In this document: positions 36,722 to 45,563 of the stretch, piece by piece
Layout: every line of letters begins with the position of its first letter
How positions within the stretch are numbered: the stretch's first letter is position 1
Assembly (NCBI RefSeq): GCF_000826525.2
Contig: NZ_LN651331.1
Coordinates: 124,001-188,000, forward strand
Reading direction: 5' to 3'
DNA length: 64,000 nucleotides
From: Mobilicoccus massiliensis
Lineage (GTDB): Bacteria; Actinomycetota; Actinomycetes; Actinomycetales; Dermatophilaceae
Position numbers and translations under genes: made by a program
The notes under the pieces: model-generated
Database searches by the model: none
Told to the model about the DNA's origin: nothing
The model's input: only the letters and a program-made list of their open reading frames with translations

Positions 36722-36892
36722 TTCGTTGCGTTCTCGTTGTGCGGCGCCGCTGGCGCCGGGCGGCGATTTCGGCCACCATTGATTGATGGGGGCGGCGGCG
36801 TGCCGCGGAAGGTGATCGGTGGGGGCGGCGGCATCGGGCCGCAGAAGGCGGCGAACGGCCGGTCCGGCTCGAGGGAGGAACACGGGTACACG

Positions 36893-38101
36893 GTGGGTCA
36901 GACGAACAATCGAACGCGCCACGCGGGCATGTCGCTGGCACTTGCCTCCGTGCTTCTGGTCACGGCCTGCAACGCCGATGTGCCCGGGGTGGGTGGAGGG
37001 AATGAGACCCCGACCCCGACGGTTCCGCCGGCATCGCTGACGTTCTCGGTCAAGGACGCGAAGCAGCCGGTCAGACCCGATCAACGATTGAGCGTCGGTG
37101 CCGAGGGCGGCACGCTGGTGAACGTCCGGCTCGTCGGCCCCGATGGCAAGACCGTGCCCGGCCGGGTCGCCGACGGGGTGTGGACGAGCTCCGCCGATAC
37201 CCGGCTGGTTCCCGACTCCCAGTACACCTGGCGTGCGAGTGCGAAGAACGCCGCGGGGGAGGTCCAGCAGCAGGAGATGCGGATCACCACCCTGAAGCCC
37301 AAGATCAGCGCCACCTACCGGGTGACCCCCGACGGCAACACGGTGGGCGTCGGCATGCCGGTCATGGTGACGTTCGACAGTGCCGTCACCTCACCCAAAC
37401 TGCGAGCCGACGTCGAGCGGCGCATGAAGCTCAAGGTCACCCCGGCGCAGAAGGGCTCCTGGGGATGGTTGGACGACCGGCAGCTCATGTGGCGACCCGA
37501 CTCCTACTGGAAGCCGGGCACGAAGATCACCGTCGCGGCGCCGCTCACCGGCGTCCAGACCGGCGACGACAAGTGGATCGTGCAGGACAAGGGCGCGAAG
37601 TTCGACATCTCCGATCGCGCGCGGGTGAGCGTGGTCAACCTGTCGAGCCACGTCATGACCGTGCGGGAGAACGGCAAGACGATCGCCACCTACCCCATCA
37701 GTGGTGGCAAGCCCACCGCCGAATGGGAGACGCGCAGCGGAACCAAGATCATCACCGAGAAGCACGCCGACTACGTCATGGACGCGGCCACGGTGGGGGT
37801 CAAGGCGGAGGACCCCAACTACTACCGCACCGAGGTCAAGTACGCGATGCGCGTGACGAACACGGGGGAGTTCCTCCACGCGGCCCCGTGGTCGGTGTGG
37901 GCACAGGGGCGACGCAACGTCAGCCATGGCTGCATCAACCTCGGGCCGTCGGCGGCCGCGGCGGTGTTCCGTCAGTCGATCGTCGGCGACGTGGTGGAGT
38001 TCGTGGGATCAGGTCGCAAGATGCAGCCCGGCGACGGGCTGTCGGTCTGGCTGTTCGACGCCAAGGCCTGGCATGCGCGTAGTGCGCTGGCGTCGAAGTA
38101 A
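36893..38101 (+). CDS. L,D-transpeptidase lipoprotein
   Basis: The 402-residue protein is exported as a lipoprotein (ALASVLLVTACNAD, C26) and probably makes 3-3 cross-links in peptidoglycan, as mycobacterial Ldt enzymes do. Two immunoglobulin-like domains (about residues 45-130 and 135-240) precede the YkuD catalytic domain (about 245-375), whose active-site motif is NVSHGCINLGP with the nucleophile Cys. The GTG at 36893 follows GAGGGAGGAA at a slightly long spacing of 12 nt; an internal ATG would cut into the signal peptide. It sits between the ctaF terminator and a convergent metallopeptidase gene. Confidence 0.9.
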   Translation: MGQTNNRTRHAGMSLALASVLLVTACNADVPGVGGGNETPTPTVPPASLTFSVKDAKQPVRPDQRLSVGAEGGTLVNVRLVGPDGKTVPGRVADGVWTSSADTRLVPDSQYTWRASAKNAAGEVQQQEMRITTLKPKISATYRVTPDGNTVGVGMPVMVTFDSAVTSPKLRADVERRMKLKVTPAQKGSWGWLDDRQLMWRPDSYWKPGTKITVAAPLTGVQTGDDKWIVQDKGAKFDISDRARVSVVNLSSHVMTVRENGKTIATYPISGGKPTAEWETRSGTKIITEKHADYVMDAATVGVKAEDPNYYRTEVKYAMRVTNTGEFLHAAPWSVWAQGRRNVSHGCINLGPSAAAAVFRQSIVGDVVEFVGSGRKMQPGDGLSVWLFDAKAWHARSALASK

Positions 38102-38107
38102 CACCCC

Positions 38108-38449
38108 TTAGCCCCAACCCAGCTCGTGCAGGCGCGCGTCGTCGATGCCGAAGTGATGGGCGATCTCGTGAACGACCGTGATGGCCACCTCGTCCGCGAC
38201 CTGCTGCTCGTCGTCGCACATGCGCAGCGTCGGGCCTCGGAAGATCGTGATGCGGTCGGGCAGACCGAGATCACCCCAGGTCCGTTCGGTGCGCGGCACG
38301 CCCTCGTAGAGGCCGAGGATGTCCGCACCATGCTCCGGCTCCTCCTCGACGAGGAAGACGACGTTCTCGAGCATGTCGAGCAGCTCCGCGGGAACCTGGT
38401 CCAGCGCGTCGGCGACGAGCTCCTCGAATCGATCGGCTGACACGTGCAT
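38108..38449 (-). CDS. Small zincin-like metallopeptidase
   Basis: This 113-residue cytoplasmic protein belongs to the minimal metallopeptidase (DUF1025-type) family. The zinc motif is VVHEIAHHFGI near residue 93, and the N-terminal half holds the conserved acidic segment VVFLVEEEPE and LLGLYEGVP-type sequence (ILGLYEGVP). The function is unknown. The ATG at 38449 is chosen over an upstream extension to 38551 that overlaps the divergent DUF167 gene. Confidence 0.85.
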   Translation of the reverse strand: MHVSADRFEELVADALDQVPAELLDMLENVVFLVEEEPEHGADILGLYEGVPRTERTWGDLGLPDRITIFRGPTLRMCDDEQQVADEVAITVVHEIAHHFGIDDARLHELGWG

Positions 38450-38478
38450 GGCTCCATGGTGACGGACGGAGGACGGCG

Positions 38479-38778
38479 ATGAGGATCGACATCCGGGTGC
38501 GACCGGGTGCGTCGCGCACGAAGGTCGGCGGGCGCTACGGCGAGGACACACTGGTCGTCGCGGTCACCGCGCGGCCGGTCGACGGCTCGGCGACGCAGGC
38601 CGCCATCGACGCGGTGGCCGCGGCCCTCGGCCTTCGTCGACGCGACGTCACGCTCGTCACGGGCGCCACGGCTCGTTCGAAGGTGCTCGAACTCGATGTG
38701 TCGCCGGAGTCGCACCGCGCGGTGACCGAGCGGCTCGAGGCATTGAAGGGCTCTCGAGAGCCGAACCGCGGCACGTGA
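38479..38778 (+). CDS. DUF167 (YggU-like) protein
   Basis: The 99-residue protein has the compact DUF167 fold signature: IRVRPGASRTKVGG at the start, LVVAVTARPVDGSATQAA with the conserved Asp-Gly/Asn-like loop, and VTLVTGATARSKVLEL near the end. The family function is unknown. The ATG follows GGAGGA at good spacing. It is divergent from the metallopeptidase gene and ends at a bidirectional hairpin shared with qcrB. Confidence 0.9.
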   Translation: MRIDIRVRPGASRTKVGGRYGEDTLVVAVTARPVDGSATQAAIDAVAAALGLRRRDVTLVTGATARSKVLELDVSPESHRAVTERLEALKGSREPNRGT

Positions 38779-38780
38779 CA

Positions 38781-38825
38781 GACGAAGGGCCCCGCACGAC
38801 GATTCATCGTGCGGGGCCCTTCGTC
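38781..38825. terminator. Bidirectional terminator between the DUF167 gene and qcrB
   Basis: A perfect 19-bp inverted repeat (arms 38781-38799 and 38807-38825) with a 7-nt loop lies between two convergent genes. It is the expected end of the qcr operon on the minus strand and of the DUF167 gene on the plus strand. Confidence 0.88.
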
Positions 38826-38839
38826 GGAGCCAGCGAGGG

Positions 38840-40639
38840 TCAGCGCTGGGCGTCCTGGTCCAGCCTCTTGTCGTGCTCGATCTCCTTGTGGACCGCGGCC
38901 TCGTGCTCGATCTCGTCGTGCGTGTGATCGGCGTCGGCCAGCAGGCGGCGGTCGAGGGCGAGCTCGTGCTCGTTGTGGGCGCGCGCCTCGGCGACCTCCT
39001 CCGGCGTCGGCACCGGCACGCGGTCCTTGAAGAAGAACCGGGACCACGCGGCGCGGCGCTTCTCGCTGCGTGCCGTGGGGGACTCCACGCCGTGGGCGTC
39101 CTTGCCGTCGGTGAGCTGCAGCGGGGCCGGCGACTCGTGGCCGACGAGGTCCCACTGCTCGTAGACGTCCAGCGGCTGGTGAACCTCGCGGAACTCACCG
39201 CCGGCGGTGCGCACGATCCGGCCCGTCTCCTTGCCGTGGAGGACGAGATCGCGGTCGGCGCGCTGCAGCGACAGGCAGATGCGCTTGGTGATCATGAACC
39301 CGAGGATCGGGCCCGCGAAGAACAGGAACCGCAGCACGTGGGTGATGTCGTTGATCGACAGGCCCAGCTTGATGGCCATGATGTCGTTACCGGCCGCGAA
39401 GAACATCACCAGGTAGGCGATGATCGCGCCCACACCGATACCGGTGCGGGTGGGGCGGTTGCGGGGACGGTCGAGCAGGTGGTGCTCGCGCTTGTCACCG
39501 GTGACCCAGGCCTCGACGAAGGGGTAGAGCCCGGCGATGGTGAACACGAGCGGCAGCAGCACGATCGACCCGAGCGCGACGTTCGGCGAGAACGTCCAGC
39601 CGGCGATGACGAACTCCATCCAGCCCGGCAGCAGACGCAGGGCGCCGTCGGCGAAGCCCATGTACCAGTCGGGCTGCACACCCGCGGTGACCGGGGACGG
39701 GTCGTACGGGCCGTACGCCCACACCGGGTTGATCGTCACGAGCGCCGAGACGAGCGTGATGATGCCGAAGACGATGAAGAAGAAGCCGCCCGCCTTGGCC
39801 GCGTAGACCGGCATGACCCGGTAGCCGACGACATTCTCGTTGGTGCGGCCCGGCCCGGGGAACTGCGTGTGCTTGTGCACGACGACGAGCACGAGGTGAG
39901 CCGTGAACAGGCCGATAAGGATGGCCGGCACGAGCAGCATGTGCACCATGTAGAGGCGGGGGATGATGAGCTCGCCCGGGAAGGCGCCGCCGAACATGAG
40001 GTAGCTCATGATCGAGCCGAGGATCGGGGTGGACTCGACGAAGCCCTCCATGACCCGCAGACCGGTGCCCGAGAGCAGGTCGTCGGGGAGGGAGTAGCCG
40101 GCGAACCCCTCGATCATGGCGAGCAGCAGGAGCACACAGCCGATGACCCAGTTGATCTCACGCGGCTTGCGGAACGCGCCGGTGAAGAACACGCGGGCCA
40201 TGTGCAGGCCGACGGCGCCGACGAAGAACAGGGCCGCCCAGTGGTGGACCTGACGGATGAGCAGACCACCGGGGACCTCGAAGGAGATCTTGAGCGTGGA
40301 GGCGTACGCCTCGCTCATCTCGACGCCGTTGAGCGGCGCGTAGGGGCCTTCGTAGTGCACCTCGCCCATGGACGGCACGAACCACAGGGTGAGGGCCACA
40401 CCGGTGAGGAGCGCGACGATCATCGAGTACATCGCGACTTCGCCGAGCATGAACGACCAGTGGTCGGGGAAGACCTTGCGCATGAGGTAGCGCACGGGGC
40501 CGGCGAGGCCGGTGCGATCGTCGAACCAGCTCGCGACCGCGGCACCCCGTCCGCCGCGTCCGCGGGGGGTCGTGGCGCCGTCGTCGCGGGCGTCGGAGCG
40601 CAGCCGGTCGGCTGCGCGGGCAGTGGCCTGGGTGCTCAT
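38840..40639 (-). CDS. qcrB: Cytochrome b subunit of the bc1 complex (QcrB)
   Basis: This 599-residue membrane protein oxidises menaquinol and carries two b haems. The N-terminal haem-binding region contains RQVHHWAALFFVGAVGLHMAR and a second His pair in FTAHLVLVVVHKHTQ; the Qo-site motif PDWY appears as QPDWYMGFADG. The C-terminal 120 residues are hydrophilic and extend past the last helix, as in other actinobacterial QcrB. The start overlaps the qcrA stop (ATGA). Confidence 0.96.
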   Translation of the reverse strand: MSTQATARAADRLRSDARDDGATTPRGRGGRGAAVASWFDDRTGLAGPVRYLMRKVFPDHWSFMLGEVAMYSMIVALLTGVALTLWFVPSMGEVHYEGPYAPLNGVEMSEAYASTLKISFEVPGGLLIRQVHHWAALFFVGAVGLHMARVFFTGAFRKPREINWVIGCVLLLLAMIEGFAGYSLPDDLLSGTGLRVMEGFVESTPILGSIMSYLMFGGAFPGELIIPRLYMVHMLLVPAILIGLFTAHLVLVVVHKHTQFPGPGRTNENVVGYRVMPVYAAKAGGFFFIVFGIITLVSALVTINPVWAYGPYDPSPVTAGVQPDWYMGFADGALRLLPGWMEFVIAGWTFSPNVALGSIVLLPLVFTIAGLYPFVEAWVTGDKREHHLLDRPRNRPTRTGIGVGAIIAYLVMFFAAGNDIMAIKLGLSINDITHVLRFLFFAGPILGFMITKRICLSLQRADRDLVLHGKETGRIVRTAGGEFREVHQPLDVYEQWDLVGHESPAPLQLTDGKDAHGVESPTARSEKRRAAWSRFFFKDRVPVPTPEEVAEARAHNEHELALDRRLLADADHTHDEIEHEAAVHKEIEHDKRLDQDAQR

Positions 40640-41772
40640 CGTTCACGACTCCAGAAGCTCGGTCCGACGGGCTCCATGAACGGCTGGGCCGCCACGAGGT
40701 AGCCCTCGTCGTCCACGGTGATCTTCAACTGGGGCAGGGGGCGCTTGGCCGGTCCGAAGATGACCTTGCAGTCCTGCGTCACGTCGAAGGTGGACTGGTG
40801 GCACGGGCAGAGCAGGTGGTGGGTCTGCTGCTCGTACAGACCGACCGGGCAGCCCGCGTGGGTGCAGATCTTGTTGTAGGCGACGATGCCCTCGTAACCC
40901 CAGTCGCGAGCCTTGTCGCTCTTGAACAGGGAGGGGTCCAGACGCATGAGCAGCACGGCGGCCTTGGCCTTGCGCTGCAGGAGGTTGAGGTCCTCGTCGT
41001 GCTCGAACTTCTGGCCGTCCTGGGGGTGCAGAACGGGGCCGTCGATGCCCTCGGGGAGCACGTGGAACACGGCGCCCTGGTGGACCTCGTCGGCGCGGAT
41101 CGGGGTCATCTGCGGGTCACGCATGAGGCGCATACCCGTCTGCCAGAAGGTGTGGTGCATCTGACGGCCCGGCATGGGGCCGAGGCCGCCGATGACCGGG
41201 AACAGCGGCGGCAGGGCGAAGATGCCGAGCGCCGTGGCCCCGAGCACGCCGATCATCGGACGACGAGCGAGCTGGCTGGAACGCAGCCCCTCCTGCATCG
41301 TCTCCTGGAACGCCTCCCGCGACTCGGGGGAGGAGGCGGTGCGGTGCCGCTCCTCGACCTGCTCGGTGTCGGGCATGAGGGTCTTGGCCCACTGCACCGC
41401 ACCGATTCCGATGCCGAGCAGCGAGGCGGCCAGACACAGGCCCAGCACGGTGTGGAAGGGGCTGATGCGGCCGAAGACCGGGACGGGAACCATGGACTTC
41501 GGGTCGAGCGCGAAGTACGCGACGACGAAGCCGATCGACCCGAGGACCGACAGCGTGAAGAGCGCGAGCACCTGCCGTTCGGCACGCTTGGCCGCCTTGG
41601 GGTCCACGTCCGAGTGACGCGGGATGTGGGGCGGAAAGCCGGGGTTCTCGAATCGCTCGGGCGCTTGCTCCACGGCGGTGGAGTGCCGGTCACCGAGGTC
41701 ACGGCGTGCCGGGGTGCCGGGGTGGCCGTGCGCGCCGCCCCCGTCCTCCGGGATGCTGCCGTTCTCGTTCAT
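40636..41772 (-). CDS. qcrA: Rieske iron-sulfur subunit of the bc1 complex (QcrA)
   Basis: The 378-residue protein has a long hydrophilic N-terminus, three membrane helices (about residues 72-92, 108-128 and 175-195, the actinobacterial pattern) and a C-terminal Rieske domain whose 2Fe-2S ligands are CTHAGC and CPCHQSTFD. It passes electrons from menaquinol to the dihaem QcrC. The ATG at 41772 follows CAGGAAC and excludes an upstream frame overlapping qcrC. Its stop overlaps the qcrB start. Confidence 0.95.
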   Translation of the reverse strand: MNENGSIPEDGGGAHGHPGTPARRDLGDRHSTAVEQAPERFENPGFPPHIPRHSDVDPKAAKRAERQVLALFTLSVLGSIGFVVAYFALDPKSMVPVPVFGRISPFHTVLGLCLAASLLGIGIGAVQWAKTLMPDTEQVEERHRTASSPESREAFQETMQEGLRSSQLARRPMIGVLGATALGIFALPPLFPVIGGLGPMPGRQMHHTFWQTGMRLMRDPQMTPIRADEVHQGAVFHVLPEGIDGPVLHPQDGQKFEHDEDLNLLQRKAKAAVLLMRLDPSLFKSDKARDWGYEGIVAYNKICTHAGCPVGLYEQQTHHLLCPCHQSTFDVTQDCKVIFGPAKRPLPQLKITVDDEGYLVAAQPFMEPVGPSFWSRER

Positions 41773-41819
41773 GTCTACGTTCCTGTCGCTGTCGTGCTGG
41801 CGGGAGGTGGTCACGGGGG

Positions 41820-42617
41820 TCAGGCGGCCTTGCGTGCGAGCCAGACGGCGGCACCGAGCATGAGCGGGATCCCGAACGCCCAGAAGAAGAAGCCGTCGGC
41901 GACGGGGCCGAGGTTGCCGAGGCTGAGACCGCCGAAGTTCTCGTTCTGATCGAGGTGGTGGAGGTAGGCGATGACGTCGCGCTTGGCCTCGGCGTCGATG
42001 TTGAGATCGTCGAAGACCGGCATCGACTGCGGCCCGGTGAGCATCGCCTCGTAGATGTGCTTGCCCTCGATGTTGTGCAGCGGCGGGGCGAACTTGCCGC
42101 GGGTGAGCGCACCTCCGGAGCCGGCGAAGTTGTGGCACATGGCGCAGTTGACGCGGTAGATCTCGCCGCCGCGGGCCACGTCGCCGCCGACGCCGCTGGC
42201 GTACTTCTCGTCGGGCAGCTGGGGACCGGGGCCGAGGGAGTCGACGTAGGCGGCCATCTGACGGATCTGCTCGTCGTCGAACATGACGTTCTCGCTGCGC
42301 TGCGCCTGCACCGCGGGCCCGGCCAGCGGCATGCGGCCCGTGCCGACCTGGAAGTCGACCGACGCCGGGCCGACGCCCACGAGCGAGGGGCCGTCGCTGG
42401 TGCCCTGGCCCTGCTGACCGTGGCACGTCGAGCAGTTGGCCTTGAACAGGCGCTGACCGGCCTCGACGTCGCTCGCCGTGTAGGGGCGGGTGTCCGCGGT
42501 GGCCGCGCCCCCCGGAGCCACGAGGGCGTAGACGCCGCCGACGGCGGTGAGGGCGACGACGAGCAGCGCGAACAGCAGCGCGGGGTGTCGGCGTCGGGTC
42601 ACGGGTGAGGAGGTCAC
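41820..42617 (-). CDS. qcrC: Dihaem cytochrome c subunit (QcrC)
   Basis: The 265-residue protein carries two c-type haem motifs, CSTCH and CAMCH, and replaces the separate cytochrome c, wiring bc1 directly to the aa3 oxidase. An N-terminal signal/anchor helix (LLFALLVVALTAVGGVYALV) and a C-terminal membrane helix (FFFWAFGIPLMLGAAVWLA) flank the two haem domains; candidate axial Met residues lie in TGRMPL and PQSMPVF. The start is GTG at 42617. It lies between ctaE and qcrA in the operon. Confidence 0.95.
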   Translation of the reverse strand: MTSSPVTRRRHPALLFALLVVALTAVGGVYALVAPGGAATADTRPYTASDVEAGQRLFKANCSTCHGQQGQGTSDGPSLVGVGPASVDFQVGTGRMPLAGPAVQAQRSENVMFDDEQIRQMAAYVDSLGPGPQLPDEKYASGVGGDVARGGEIYRVNCAMCHNFAGSGGALTRGKFAPPLHNIEGKHIYEAMLTGPQSMPVFDDLNIDAEAKRDVIAYLHHLDQNENFGGLSLGNLGPVADGFFFWAFGIPLMLGAAVWLARKAA

Positions 42618-42690
42618 GAGGCCATCCTTGACATCGAAGGGTCGGGGATCGGTCGGTGCCGGAGCGTCCGGTCGGTGGTGCGTCCGAGGC

Positions 42691-43374
42691 TCATTGGAGG
42701 ATGTAGATGACCGCGAACAGAGCGATCCAGACGACGTCGACGAAGTGCCAGTAGTACGAGACGACGATGGCGCCGGTGGCCTGCCGGTGGGTGTACCGGG
42801 TCGTGGTCATGCTGCGGCCGATGATGAAGAGGAACGCGAGCAGACCGCCGATCACGTGGATGCCGTGGAATCCGGTGGTGATGTAGAACGCCGAGGTGTA
42901 GGCGTCGGCCGAGAGCGTGAGCCCGTGTGAGATGAGCTCGGCGTACTCGAGGATCTGACCCGCGACGAAGACCGAACCGAAGAGGTAGGTCAGCACGAAC
43001 CACTCGCGCATGCCCCACTTCTTGACCTGGAGCAGACCGCCGGTGCGTGAGCCCTGGCCCCGCTCGGCCGCGGCCACTCCGAACTGGCACCAGACGGAGC
43101 TGATCACGAGGATCGTCGTGTTGACGAACGCGAACGGCACGTTGAGGTGAGCGGTGCCGGCGTCCCACAGGTCGGGCCGTACGGAACGCAGCGTGAAGTA
43201 GATGGCGAACAGTCCTGCGAAGAACATGAGTTCGCTCGACAGCCACACGATGGTGCCCACGGAGGCCATGTCGGGTCGGGTGACCGGACCGTGTCCCGGG
43301 GCAGTCTCGGGCCGAGGTCTGGGTGAGTGCGTATGTGCAGAGGAAACAGTCGCCACGGGCGCCATTATGGCCAT
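42691..43374 (-). CDS. ctaE: Cytochrome c oxidase subunit III (CtaE)
   Basis: This 227-residue protein has the subunit III helices, with [37 protein letters not shown] and [18 protein letters not shown], ending in [20 protein letters not shown]. It stabilises the haem-copper oxidase. The start is uncertain: ATG codons at 43374 and 43365 are both in frame and neither has a clear Shine-Dalgarno sequence. It is the first gene of ctaE-qcrC-qcrA-qcrB, 73 bp before qcrC, and is separated from ctaC-D-F as in mycobacteria and streptomycetes. Confidence 0.93.
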   Translation of the reverse strand: MAIMAPVATVSSAHTHSPRPRPETAPGHGPVTRPDMASVGTIVWLSSELMFFAGLFAIYFTLRSVRPDLWDAGTAHLNVPFAFVNTTILVISSVWCQFGVAAAERGQGSRTGGLLQVKKWGMREWFVLTYLFGSVFVAGQILEYAELISHGLTLSADAYTSAFYITTGFHGIHVIGGLLAFLFIIGRSMTTTRYTHRQATGAIVVSYYWHFVDVVWIALFAVIYILQ

Positions 43375-43584
43375 AACGGAGGCGGAATGGGACGTTGGGA
43401 CCCCGACGCGTCGCCGAACCCCCCTTCTCCAGACCCGGCGGACGCCGGCCGCGCTGCCCGGTGAGCAGCGCGGGGAGGCCGTCGTCTCCGAGGCGCGACC
43501 CTGCGGACGAGGTCTGGGGCCCGGGCGGTGATGCCTGCGGCGCGGCGAGGGCACCGCGGGCGCCTCGTTCGGGCGCGCGGTCGG

Positions 43585-43590
43585 TAGGAT
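43585..43590 (+). promoter_or_regulatory. -10 box for a leaderless receiver-protein transcript
   Basis: TAGGAT ends 7 nt before the ATG at 43598, consistent with a leaderless mRNA. The 223-bp region between ctaE and this gene otherwise shows no clear element. Confidence 0.5.
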
Positions 43591-43597
43591 TCGGCAC

Positions 43598-44047
43598 ATG
43601 ACTGGCCCCGTTAGCGACACGACCACCGCCTCCACCGCTCGCCCGTCCCGCGGTGCGCGGGCCGTGCGCCTCCTGTTGTTCAGCGACGACCGCAGCGTTC
43701 GCGACGCCGTGCGCCTGGCCGTGGGCCGGCGCCCCGCGCCGGATGTCGAGATCGAGTCGTGGCAGGAGTTCGCCACGGCCCCGGCCGTCGTCGAGGCCGT
43801 CAAGGCGGGTCAGGTCGACATGCTGATCCTCGACGGTGAGGCCGCGCCTCTCGGTGGTCTGGGCCTGTGCCGCCAGCTCAAGCACGAGGTCTACGAGTGC
43901 CCGCCCGTGATCGTTCTCACCGGGCGACCCCAGGACGCGTGGCTCGCCTCGTGGTCCTACGCCGACGCGGCCGTGCCCCAGCCCTTCGACGCCCTGACGA
44001 TGTCGCAGGCCGTGGTCGACGTGGCGCGCACGCTCGCGGACGACTGA
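43598..44047 (+). CDS. Receiver-like (CheY-fold) protein without an output domain
   Basis: The 149-residue protein has a response-regulator-like alpha/beta pattern from about residue 22: [20 protein letters not shown] with an acidic pair, [13 protein letters not shown] at the phospho-acceptor strand, and [14 protein letters not shown]. The acceptor Asp could be the one in ILDGE, but the conserved C-terminal Lys is not evident, as the segment reads [11 protein letters not shown]. No DNA-binding domain follows. Its conserved position before trpD suggests a role linked to that neighbourhood, but no function is known to me. Confidence 0.75.
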   Translation: MTGPVSDTTTASTARPSRGARAVRLLLFSDDRSVRDAVRLAVGRRPAPDVEIESWQEFATAPAVVEAVKAGQVDMLILDGEAAPLGGLGLCRQLKHEVYECPPVIVLTGRPQDAWLASWSYADAAVPQPFDALTMSQAVVDVARTLADD

Positions 44048-44052
44048 TCCTC

Positions 44053-45120
44053 GTGGCCGACGCGCACAGCTGGCCCGACGTTCTCACCCGCCTCGTCGAG
44101 GGCGACGACCTCACCGCCGAGGCCGCCTCCTGGGCGATGGGCCGCATCATGAGCGGCGAGGCCACGCCGAGCCAGGTGGCCGGGTTCGTCATGGCGTTGC
44201 AGGCCAAGGGTGTCTCCACCCACGAACTCGTCGGGATCGCGGACGAGATGCTCGGTCACGCGCGGCGCATCGAGGTGCCGGCTCCGAGCCTCGACATCGT
44301 CGGCACCGGGGGTGACCGGCAGAACACGGTCAACATCTCGACGATGTCGGCGATCGTCGCCTCGGCCGCGGGCGCCACCGTCGTCAAGCACGGCAACCGG
44401 GCCGCGTCGTCCTCCTCCGGCACCGCCGACTGCCTCGAGGCCCTCGGGGTCGTCCTCAGCCTCGGCCCGGACGGGGTCGTCGAGGTCGCGCACGAGACGG
44501 GCATCACGTTCTGCTTCGCCCAGGACTTCCACCCCTCGATGCGTCACGCCGCAGCGACGCGCCGGGAACTCGGCGTGCCCACGGTGTTCAACCTCCTGGG
44601 CCCTCTCACCAACCCGGCGCAGCCGACGTTCGCGGCCGTGGGCGTGGCGTTCGCGCCCGCCGCTCCGCTCGTCGCCGGCGTCTTCGCCGAGCGTGGCAAG
44701 GATGCGGTGGTGTTCCGTGGGCAGGACGGGCTCGACGAACTGACCGTGTCGACGCTGTCGGACGTCTGGTGGGTGCACGACGGGCGGGTGGCGCGCTACG
44801 TCGTCGATCCCGCGGCGTTCGGCCTGTCGCGCTACCCGTTGGCGGACCTGCGTGGCGGTGACGCGGCGCACAACGCCGGCGTGGTGCGCAACCTGGTCGA
44901 GCGGCGTACGCACGGCACGATGAACGCGGTGCGCACCGCCGTCCTGCTCAACGCCGGCATCGCGCTGGCGCTCGTGTACGACGCCGACCGGGTCGTCGAC
45001 CAGACCACCTTCGAGACCGCGATGCGCGGGGGGATCGCCCGGGCTGTCGAGGCGATCGACGGTGGAGCGGCTGCCCGCCGACTGGAGGAGTGGCGGGAGT
45101 CGACGGTACGGCGCGTCTGA
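44053..45120 (+). CDS. trpD: Anthranilate phosphoribosyltransferase
   Basis: TrpD joins anthranilate to PRPP in tryptophan biosynthesis. The 355-residue protein has the PRPP-binding DIVGTGGDRQNTVNIST, KHGNRAASSSSGTAD, and the late RELGVPTVFNLLGPLTNPA block with catalytic residues intact. The GTG at 44053 lies 5 bp after the preceding stop. No other trp genes are in the window, so this is an isolated trpD as in many actinobacteria, adjacent to ctaE as in Mycobacterium. Confidence 0.95.
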   Translation: MADAHSWPDVLTRLVEGDDLTAEAASWAMGRIMSGEATPSQVAGFVMALQAKGVSTHELVGIADEMLGHARRIEVPAPSLDIVGTGGDRQNTVNISTMSAIVASAAGATVVKHGNRAASSSSGTADCLEALGVVLSLGPDGVVEVAHETGITFCFAQDFHPSMRHAAATRRELGVPTVFNLLGPLTNPAQPTFAAVGVAFAPAAPLVAGVFAERGKDAVVFRGQDGLDELTVSTLSDVWWVHDGRVARYVVDPAAFGLSRYPLADLRGGDAAHNAGVVRNLVERRTHGTMNAVRTAVLLNAGIALALVYDADRVVDQTTFETAMRGGIARAVEAIDGGAAARRLEEWRESTVRRV

Positions 45121-45124
45121 CCGC

Positions 45125-45205
45125 GTGCGATCGAACGGGTGCAGCCCGGCAGGGGCGATCGAGCCGGGGTGACTCCTGCGGGTGCGCTCGAACGGGCGCA
45201 GCCGG
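45125..45205. repeat. Two diverged 23-bp direct repeats after trpD
   Basis: GTGCGATCGAACGGGTGCAG (start of copy one, 45125-45147) recurs at 45183-45205 with 20 of 23 identical bases. On the opposite strand the core reads CCCGTTCGA, related to the CCTGTTCGAGC copies before cobO. The region lies between the convergent trpD and AsnC-type genes. Confidence 0.6.
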
Positions 45206-45284
45206 CGAGAGTCAATGAAGTTCAGCGCGATTCGGCGCGCTGCGGTCAGCAGGGCGGCGTTGCCATGGCCACCCGGTGCCGGGA

Positions 45285-45563
45285 CTAGTCCAGGCCGATG
45301 CTGAACGCCGCGTCGAGGTCGCTCGTGCTGTAGGTGCGAAAGGCGATGTGGGTGTCGGTGGAGGTGACCCCCTCCGCCTTGTTGATGCGGTCGGCGATGA
45401 CGTCGGCGAGATCCTCGTGCCGGGCCACCCTGACGACCGCGATGAGGTCGCAGCTCCCGGTGACGGAGTACACCTCGGTGACCCCGTCGATCTCGGCGAT
45501 GGCCTGGCCGGCCTCGGGGATGCGGTGGACGTCGGCGTTGATGAGGACGATGGCGGTGATCAC
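45285..45563 (-). CDS. Stand-alone Lrp/AsnC effector (RAM) domain protein
   Basis: The 92-residue product contains only the Lrp/AsnC ligand-binding fold, with IVLINADVHRIPEAGQAIAE, GVTEVYSVTGSCDLIAVV and TDTHIAFRTYS, and lacks a helix-turn-helix. Such stand-alone domains can sense amino acids or oligomerise with full regulators. The GTG at 45563 overlaps the stop of the upstream exonuclease gene (GTGA). A TACAGT at 45570-45575 on the minus strand would also allow a leaderless transcript. Confidence 0.85.
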   Translation of the reverse strand: MITAIVLINADVHRIPEAGQAIAEIDGVTEVYSVTGSCDLIAVVRVARHEDLADVIADRINKAEGVTSTDTHIAFRTYSTSDLDAAFSIGLD

